Assembly (NCBI GenBank): GCA_027487435.1
Contig: JAIYDP010000272.1
Span: 51,815 to 115,814 of the forward strand
Reading direction: 5' to 3'
Length of the DNA: 64,000 nucleotides
DNA from: Verrucomicrobiaceae bacterium
GTDB lineage: Bacteria; Verrucomicrobiota; Verrucomicrobiia; Verrucomicrobiales; Akkermansiaceae
In this document: positions 56,593 through 64,000 of the stretch, in pieces
How the letters are laid out: each line of letters opens with the position of its first letter
How positions within the stretch are numbered: the first letter of the stretch is position 1
The notes under the pieces: generated by a model
The model's input: the letters and a program-made list of their open reading frames with translations, nothing else
Told to the model about the DNA's origin: nothing
The model's database searches: none
Program-made: the position numbers and the translations under genes

Positions 56593-59457
56593 CATGGCTG
56601 ATGCTGCACAACCTCCACCTCCTGGAGTCGTTCCAGCTTTCCTAACGTTGACGACTCAAGTTTGCCTGTGGCTCTATCTCGTTCTGATTTTGCGAAGGAA
56701 ATATTCAAGGTGAAGGGCGGATCAGACCTAACTGCAGAGAATCCTTTCAAGGTGGTGCTCAGGAAGGTTCGATTTCGTAGCCACTCTGTAATCATGTGAA
56801 GGATATTCTCGGGGATATCCAGTTTCGGGGAGTTATTTCGGATTTCTACTTCGCCAAGGAAATTCTCACCGTTTGGCGCCAGCCCGTTTTTGAATTCATT
56901 GTTTGCAGAACTGTCGAGAAGAGGAGATTCTTGTCGTTCTTGATGAAGATTCAATCTACGGGCAAAATTACTACTTTTGTACCACTAAGGAGTCTGCGGA
57001 GAAAGTATCCAAGGTATTCATGCTCTCTCCGAAGTGATCGCCCCAGCCGAAGGAGTCTGCGGCAGTGGGAGGAGAAGCTGCAGCAGATGGGGCTGAGACA
57101 GCACCAGAGAATCTAGTTCCGCGAGAAATCTCGGTGCCTGGACCTTGGGAAAGTCATGGGAGTGAAATGGAAATCGACGAACTTGAGGTGTTGGACCAGA
57201 AGGAGAAAGTGCGATAGTTGATCATTTTGCATCTCACACCACAGCTTCACTTGCTTCTCTCTCGGCGTCGAAGAGAATTTGGGAAGTATGTGGTGTTCAA
57301 CGATTTCGATAGTGGGCTAACTGAGTTCGGTTCTCACAGGTTTTTCTCTTTCGACGTTGAACTGATGAGCTTAGAGACAACAATTTTGAGCTGAAGAGGC
57401 TCCTTAGAGAAACAGGAATCCAGTGCGGGTCTACCTCAAAGACGGGAGCTGCGCAGACACAGCGATTCCGAAAATTGAACTTTTCCATGCAGTACGAGCC
57501 TGTACTTGAGTCAAAACCACCTGAGGCGGACTCTCTGGCGGAGTTTTTGATTTCATCCAGACCGCTGTGAGATTGCACGATGAATTTTTTTTATGTTCTA
57601 GGTTTGAAAGTGCCCTGAAGCAAAATGAGACGTTGGACGTATTTGAAAGCGATTTCTCACAGCTGGGGGACGACGATGCGATCATCGGAAACAAGACTGA
57701 CACCGTCAAGAAGGACCAATCGTTTACAGATATCAATTACAGCAAGAACAAAGTCATTTCCTGCGTGGACTGGCACCCGAACCTCCGAGGTATTTCCATT
57801 GACAGCGTCGCCTAAGCCCCAGGGGTTGTGGCTGTGTCGTGTAGGGCGCGACTTCCGTTCGATGAACGAGCTGAGTCCGATGGGGTTGTGACGAGCTCAC
57901 ACATTCTCATTTGGAACTTCTCTGATCAAATCCACCCACAGATGATCCTCGAGGCTCCCGGGGACGTGTTTTGCTTCCGCTTCAACGCAACTGATCCATC
58001 TATTGTGGCCGCTGGCTGTGTCAATGGCCAAGTCATGTTTTTCAAGTTGCCTAGCTTGCAAGAAGAGCTTAAGGTGACTTTCTGAACATGACAATGTAAC
58101 AGCACAGAATCGAGATGCAAAAAATAGCGATGAGGATGACAAGGGAATGAGTCATATGATCAAGCCAGTGATGTTGTCAACGATCGAGCAAGGCCATCGC
58201 CGCCCCGTCACAGATTTAGTTTGGCTCAATCCGGCGTTTGACGTGGCGTCTCGGTCGGGAAATTTGGTTCCGACTCAAACTCCTGGCTACGCCAACCAGT
58301 TTGCAACGATCGCGTCGGACGGGATGTTGTTGTTTTGGGACTTGCGCAACATGAAAGACGACAAGGTCTGACGGGTGCTTGAGTGTTTTTGAGCATGCAG
58401 CAAGGAGGCATCATGTGGAATCCGTTGTACAGGATTGCAATGACTGCAATCGAATGCTCAGGCGACCTCTCCGGTGCGTTTTTTGCGTTGGAGAAGGCCG
58501 ACAAGGGCACGAAGTTCTGCTGCGCGACAGAGGTTTGTGTTGGCTTTTGTACATGACGTGCAAGGACGGCGAGGTGGTGATCGGGAATTGGTGCTCTGCA
58601 GATCTGGAGGAGAATGCTTCGTTCATAACAAAGAGTTTTTCAGCGCATTGCGGCCCATGCAGTGCTTTGCAGAGGTCTCCTTTCTTCGAAGACCTTCTTG
58701 TGTCTGTTGGCGATTGGACTTTCAACATCTTTAAAGACGGCGAGGATGTTTCACCTCGCGTTCCTATCCTGACAGAAGCAGACGCCCATCTTGACCTCCC
58801 CATTCTCCTCCTCGCATTTAACAGCTGGGCGATGGAGTCCGACTCGCCCCGGTGTGCTGCTCATGGGTAAAGCGGACGGGTCCATTGACATTTGGGATCT
58901 TACAGATCGATCACATGAGGCTTCTTTGACCGTCAACGTGTCTTCTGTTGCCATATCGAGTATTGAATTTTGGACGAGCAAGAGTACTTCTTGTCGAACC
59001 TGGACGCGTCTAACTCGTCCAGATGGCCATCAGCAACTGCTGGCCTGTGGAGATGATTTGGGGACGTTGCATATTCTAGAAATGCCAAGGAGCTTCCGGA
59101 ACAAGGGCGCTAACGAGACGAACATAATCAAGCTAGTGTTTGAAAGAGAAGTGCAGCGAGTCAAGTACATCGCGTCGAGGATGGCGTTTCGAAAGACTGA
59201 GATGGTGCAGAAAAAAGCTGAAGAAGACAGGGTACTCTTTCAGGTGCAACCATTGACAGTCTTAGACTCGCCTTGAGGAAGAAGCTGCAAAGGCAGCCTC
59301 GGAAGCTGCACCTCCGTCGGATGGTCCATCTGAAGAGGAGAGGAAGAAGGCGGAGGCGTCTGCTGCCCTTGACAAAGAAGATGAAAAGCTTGAAGCAGAA
59401 TACAAAAAGTTAGAGGAAGCTTTCAAGAAGCAGCTTGGCATTCCTGACAGAAAGTAG
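56593..59457 (+). CDS. DNAI3: Axonemal dynein intermediate chain DNAI3 (WDR63-like)
   Basis: ATG 56593 (MADAAQPPPPGVVPAFLTLT). A 38-nt intron joins to EIFKVKGGSDLTAENPFK, and a later intron leads to DILGDIQFRGVISDFYFAK and EEILVVLDEDSIYGQNYYFC. These N-terminal blocks match WDR63/DNAI3 (I1/f inner-arm dynein intermediate chain, Chlamydomonas IC140). The C-terminal half holds WD40 blades: NKVISCVDWHPNLRG, ILIWNFSDQIHPQMILEAPG, FCFRFNATDPSIVAAGCVNG, TDLVWLNPAFDVASRSG, FATIASDGMLLFWDLRNMKD, FSAHCGPCSALQRSPFFEDL, and GVLLMGKADGSIDIWDLTDR. The end is an Ala/Glu/Lys-rich helix (EEERKKAEASAALDKEDEKL) with TAG at 59455-59457, which may carry the dynein-chain contact. Many short introns occur. The protein links inner-arm heavy chains to the axoneme. 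Confidence 0.87.
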
Positions 59458-59534
59458 TGAGTTGTTGTGTGTGTTGTAAAGTAGAAGTTCATCTATAACT
59501 TTAAAGATTTAGAGGTTTGTTTGAACTGATTCGA

Positions 59535-60782
59535 ATGATGAGCATGGACACAAGTGTTTTGGAGGCACTGCATGCTATTGAGTTATCTTTGCTGCGCTCT
59601 GAAGCAGCTCTTCAGCATTTTACGCCAAGGACTGAGAAAAATGTCAATTGTTGGCCCGAAACTGCCATTACTGACCGCCTCAGCAATTCTGCACAACGAA
59701 AAGACTCTCAGAAAGCATCTGCTTGCTGAGCTCTTAACGTCATGCAACACTCCTGGTACCCCAAGGACAGCCGCTACGTCCGATGCTTCTTCAGAAGATA
59801 GAAGAAGACTTCTTACCAAAATGAAGCGTTTCTTGGCTAAGCAACTTCACGAGTAGCTTCTGTCTTGTTCGAACTAATACTCCCAAGACTGCAACCTGAA
59901 GCCAGTTCAGAGGAGAAAAGGAAAAAGATTGTGAGTGACATGATGACGTGAGTCTCAATCCCAACAATGCAGTTCTGAAACGCAAGGATTGACTTTGAAA
60001 TCGGGCTGCTCAGTGGAGCTAAAACAATTCTCAGGGAGGGCCCATCTTCTCTGGACGTTGCCGAATTGACCCCAATGAAGAAGAACTTATTTGCGGGCGA
60101 GGACTTCAGCGCGACGTCTCCAATCCGACGACTGGACGAAGCGTCGTCGGTAGAATTTGAGACCCCATCGCATGTCTATGGCACCGTTCTTCCCATTGCA
60201 AACGAAAGCACGATGGGGCAAAGCAGCAGCTCAATTCCAGTGTTTGATGACATCATCGAGCGAGTGCTCTATGGGCCTTTTGCCTCGCCTGCAAGGAGCT
60301 CTGTCAAGGTCTCCATCGCCGACTTCCCCGTGGATCAGCAGGAGCTGTCCGTTAGTGCCTCGTTCTTTGACAGACTCGATGTCTCACTCCCACTCCATGA
60401 ACAAATTGATTCATCCGTCATCCTAGAAGCCTCCGTAAATGGAGGCCATCTGAGCCTTGGGGTTGGGCAGGATTCTCAAGGACTCCAGAATACTCGATCG
60501 TCTCTTGGCATGATCGAGCCGCCCAAATTGAGCTTGAAGTCTCCGAGGAAGGCCATTTCTCCTCTTCGGGTATTCAACAGAAGAGAATCTCAGTCGGGAA
60601 CGCCAAGATCTGCAATCAAACCGCTGCGTGGTCCAAATCCGACGCTGTCGCTGCACACCCAACCCATGGACACTGAGAGTAGATCATGCCCCCCTAATCA
60701 TTTTGGGCTTTCTCAATCGATTCAACTCGCCCGAAAGCGAACGCCCGCAGCACAAAAGTCGTTCATCCTACCCTTGCATTGA
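59535..60782 (+). CDS. Unknown Ser/Pro-rich protein
   Basis: Best model: ATG 59535 (MMSMDTS), a 52-nt intron, then LFSILRQGLRKMSIVGPKLP and ILHNEKTLRKHLLAELLTSC. A 35-nt intron gives KQLHELQPEASSEEKRKKIV, and a 39-nt intron joins SDMMT to IDFEIGLLSGAKTIL. The rest (to TGA 60782) is mostly disordered: MTPMKKNLFAGEDFSATSPI, IPVFDDIIERVLYGPFASPA, and a Ser/Pro/Arg tail with SPRKAISPLRVFNRRES and RTPAAQKSF. No domain was recognised. The repeated SP and TP dipeptides are possible proline-directed phosphorylation sites. It lies between two ciliary genes on the same strand, so a ciliary role is possible but unproven. Confidence 0.5.
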
Positions 60783-60948
60783 TAGCGCAGGGATCGGGAG
60801 GGAGATCTCAAAAGCCTTGCGTCTAAGATCCAGACGACGATTTCGGGAAGATCCCAGCCATAACTTGTCATCGAAAATTATTCGGTGTATGTATCATTAA
60901 CAGCTGTTAAATATTCCTGTTAAATTCTCCCATGTTCAACGGATCCAC

Positions 60949-63900
60949 ATGAGCAGAGCCAACGATGTATCAAGTTGGCATCGGAAAATCACGTTCAGGA
61001 CAGATTCGAGCATCCCCGGTCTTCCGAAGGCCGAGAGCTCAAAAAGCGAAGGCACTCCTCCGGGAAGCCCGTTTGTCTCAAGGACAGTCAAGCCTGCTGC
61101 AACCCCGAGAATCGTCGCCGCAGATGTAATCGCATCCTGCTTCTACAAAGAAAACTTTGATCAGGCCGCTATCGAACTCCTTACGCAAGCTTTCCGAGTC
61201 GCTGACTCTGACAAGGATGGATCACTGAATGAGGCTGAATTCAGAGCAGCTTTCTCAAACGTCGCCGTCGGATTCTCAAGTGAGCAGATTCAGGAACTTT
61301 TCATTCAAGTTGATACCAACTGTGATGGCGTTGTTGATCTTGACGAGTTCCTCAGCTTTTTCCTTATGGACCAAGAGAAGATCAAAGACCGAAACGCCAA
61401 CTTGTTGGCGTCGCAGCAGCGCCCCATGTCCGCGTCCATGGAGCTCTTTGACACTGATTCTCGTCAATACGGCACAGATTTCTCCGTCCATCAAGGCATG
61501 ATCGTCAAGATGTGCAACCTCCCTTGGTGCGACGCGTACGCCTGCGCTGGGCGCGATGGGCTCGTCAGCATGTGGTCGACTGACATGACGCACATCAAGA
61601 CAATCGCAACTGCCCCCCGTTTTGCCCGCCGCGCTTGGATAACCGACCTTTCGTACCTTCCGCGCTCCAAATGCCTTGTCGCGTCGTCGATGGACAACAA
61701 GATCCGCCTTTTCGACCCCAACCGCGCCAAGGAGGAGCTTGTCGGGGTCTTCCACAAGCTGTCGCGCCTCCCAATGTGCGTTGACTGCCAGCTCGTTGGA
61801 ATGGAGGAGCTTCTCACTTTTGGGGACCAGTCAGGCTTTGTCAACCTCAAGGTCCTGACAACGAATTGGCACACCTGCGACGGCATGTTCGACTGCCATG
61901 ACCGCCCGACTACAGAGAACATTCGCTCGTGGAGCCGCTCGCTGCACACGAACTGGGTGACGCGTGCGATCTACAACGCGGACTTGGTCATGATGACGTC
62001 CTGCAGCCTCGACGGCTCCCTCGTTTGCTACGACCTCGACGCAGACAAAACAAAGTGGAGCACCATCGTTAACCCGCGCGGCGTCCTGTACATGGATTGG
62101 TCGAAGCGGTGCAGCCCCCCCTCCCCTCCTTCTTTAATGCGAGCAGCTTCAACGCCATCGCCACCTGCTCGCTCGAGAGGGAGGCGCTGCTGTGGACGCC
62201 GTACACAAACAAGCCCGTCGGTCGGCTGACGGGCCACTTGGCGCCCGTTCTGCGCGTCATCATGCATGACAACGACGCGCAGATCATCACCCTCAGCGCA
62301 GACAAAGAGGTCAGAATTTGGGACGCGCGGACGCAGCGCTGCCTCCAGGCCATCCCCGACGAGGCGCTGCAGGTCCCCGAGAACTCGTGCCTGCAGATTT
62401 CGATCACTCTCACCCCCCCCCCCCTTCAGCCTCACGTCGATGTTGTTCGACCCCGCCTCCCAGCAGCTCCTCACCGCCTCGTCGATGATTTCCGTCCGGC
62501 GTCGGTTCGGCCCGCGATGTCGCCGGCCCCTCACGCGCTCAGAAAGCGCCTTGACGACGCTTCGCGCGAGGCCTCTAAAGTTCGGTTTGTTGCCATGGCG
62601 TTGAACCCCGTGAAGCGTGCGCCCTTTCAGCTTAAAAGCTAAATCGAAAGAAATTTTAGTTGCGGCTGACGACAGCGCCAACGTCTTTTCGTGGCGCATC
62701 GCGTCGGGCCGCCTCTGCGGCACCTTCCGCGCGGCCACCCCCACCGACGCGCGCGTGACTGCCCTCGCCTTCGACGCGGCGGGGCAGCGGCTTTTCGCCG
62801 GCATGAGCGACGGCGTGATGTGCGCACATCCCCTACAAACAAATTCATTAGTGGAGCCCTTGTTAGATTTGAACGACCCCCCATGTTTTGATGGCTGTCG
62901 TTTGATTGCGCAGCCGCGTGTGGAATTATTTGGCGGGGACGTGCCTTCGCGAATTTGCAACGAACCTCTCGGCAGAGATTTCTTGTGGGAATTCGCTTTT
63001 ATTTAACGTCCTCACACGTCCCCTCAGCCATCATTCATTTTAAGCTCAAATCAGACAACATCATCACAGCGTCGACGTGGTCAAAAGAAGTACCACCCCC
63101 CACTCTTGAGGATTAACCCCCCCCCTTTAGATCCTCGCTTGGGTGGACGCTCCGACCGTTCGCTTCTCCACCCCCCCCGCACGTCTCATGGCCGGGTTCG
63201 CCCCCTGACATCCAAACTTCTACCCCCCCCCCCCCCTTAGTGCGCACTCAGAGGACATTTCCGACGTAATTTGGTGCCCCCCTGTGGCACTCGCCTCGTG
63301 TGGCTTCGACGGCAAGGTCATTCTTTACGTCGGCTTCGCGGTCAAGCACGTCCTGACCCCTCCCACCCCCCCCGTCCTGTCAGACCTCGAAGCGCCCATG
63401 CTCAAGGTCCCCCTACAAAAGCTCCTTAGCCCCTCACGCGACCAGCTCTGCTTCCTCCGGCGCCGCGCTTCAATCCTCGTCTCCGCTTCCGCAGGGGGGG
63501 GTCTTTTTTTTTGGAACGTCCACTCCGGCGCATTCTTGGGGCGCCGCAACGTCACCTCTTCTCCCATGGGGGGGGGCCGCGACGGCGTCACGGCGATGGT
63601 GACGGAGGGGACCAACAGCTTCCTCCTCTGCGGCGACGCGCTGGGGCGGGTGCATTCGTTCGACGTGTCGCAGCTCGACGCGAGCTGCAAGCCGGGGGGG
63701 GTCATTGATTTGTATCACTGGGCGGCACACGAGGGCGCCGTTAGGTGGGGGGGGGGGAAGACAGTTGTTTTAAAAGTTTTTGCTCGAAGGGGGATGGGAG
63801 GGGGTCTTGTGCTCCACTTCTAACACTAACAGCGCGATGGAGTTTGTTAGCGAGCGCAGGGTCGTCGTGACGGCGTCCTACGGCCGCGAGGTCAAACTTT

Positions 63901-64000
63901 GGGCGCTCACGGGGCAGGCGATTGGGACTTTCTTTTCGTCGCACTGGCAGCTCGCGGACAACTTCGACGGGGCGGGGGAGGTTGAGGTCGAGGAGGAGGA
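60949..64000 (+). CDS. EF-hand and WD40-repeat protein, WDR49/WDR64-like (runs off the right edge)
   Basis: ATG 60949 (MSRANDVSSWHRKITFRTDS). Two EF-hand loops with intact ligands follow: DSDKDGSLNEAEF and DTNCDGVVDLDEF. WD40 blades then begin: YACAGRDGLVSMWSTDM, CLVASSMDNKIRLFDPNR, LLTFGDQSGFVNLKVLT, MMTSCSLDGSLVCYDL, NAIATCSLEREALLWTPYTN, IITLSADKEVRIWDARTQ, SMLFDPASQQLLTAS, VAADDSANVFSWRIASGR, ALAFDAAGQRLFAGMSDG, RVWNYLAGTCLREFAT, CGFDGKVILY, NVHSGAFLG and VVVTASYGREVKLWALTGQA. This EF-hand plus long WD40 order, with WAAHEGAV before the last visible blade, is that of WDR49/WDR64-type axonemal proteins. Introns include 62109-62143 and 62387-62428, and one ending at 63240 after a run of 14 C. 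The C-terminus lies beyond 64000. Confidence 0.75.

Noticed and set aside
56415..56954. 179-codon minus-strand frame opposite the DNAI3 start
   Set aside because: It crosses the true ODAD3 start region and lies antisense to conserved DNAI3 N-terminal exons (DILGDIQFRG, LVVLDEDSIYGQ).

Overview
This window is nuclear DNA from a compact, motile-ciliated (flagellated) unicellular eukaryote. The evidence is GT-AG introns in most genes, three working stop codons of the standard code, and a set of unmistakable axoneme and basal-body genes. The introns are extremely short: almost all that could be placed by reading-frame logic are 31-38 nt. Genes alternate on both strands with gaps of tens to a few hundred bases. 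No tRNA, rRNA, CRISPR array or transposon was seen. Very short introns of this kind are known in some stramenopiles (Blastocystis, Halocafeteria) and a few other protist lineages. The taxonomic placement is an inference and stays open.

Left part (1-15.3 kb): a truncated conserved gene, a DDX51/Dbp6-type DEAD-box helicase, two small unknown genes, a probable FAM161-like protein, a p25-alpha (TPPP)-like protein, a six-EF-hand protein, a secreted SGNH hydrolase, a Cys-rich zinc-binding protein, a ribonuclease-inhibitor-type LRR protein, and a DUF4795/QRICH2-like coiled-coil protein that two apparent ORF groups join into.

Middle (15.4-42.1 kb): a multi-pass membrane protein with a very large invasin/Ig-like ectodomain, followed convergently by the most striking object in the window. 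That is a minus-strand gene (22898-42086) encoding about 6,294 residues of leucine-rich repeats. One uninterrupted exon of 17,419 nt is flanked by nine mini-introns. The LRRs are grouped into about 34 super-repeats of roughly 170 residues. Each is separated by a Roco-like linker (pattern PPxEIxxxGxxxIxxYLRxL), but no Roc/COR GTPase or any other effector domain is present.

Right part (42.1-64 kb): a gene-poor gap, a broken ABCG ATPase, a coiled-coil gene, a coiled-coil/GAS2-like protein, an O-GlcNAc-transferase/SPINDLY-like protein with a predicted signal peptide, a PH-domain protein, two small unknown genes, an MFS transporter, and then a ciliary run: BBS5, ODAD3/CCDC151, DNAI3/WDR63, an unknown gene, and an EF-hand/WD40 (WDR49/64-like) gene that runs off the end. 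ODAD3 and DNAI3 are divergent from a 108-bp gap. Their products belong to the dynein-arm machinery, so co-regulation is plausible.
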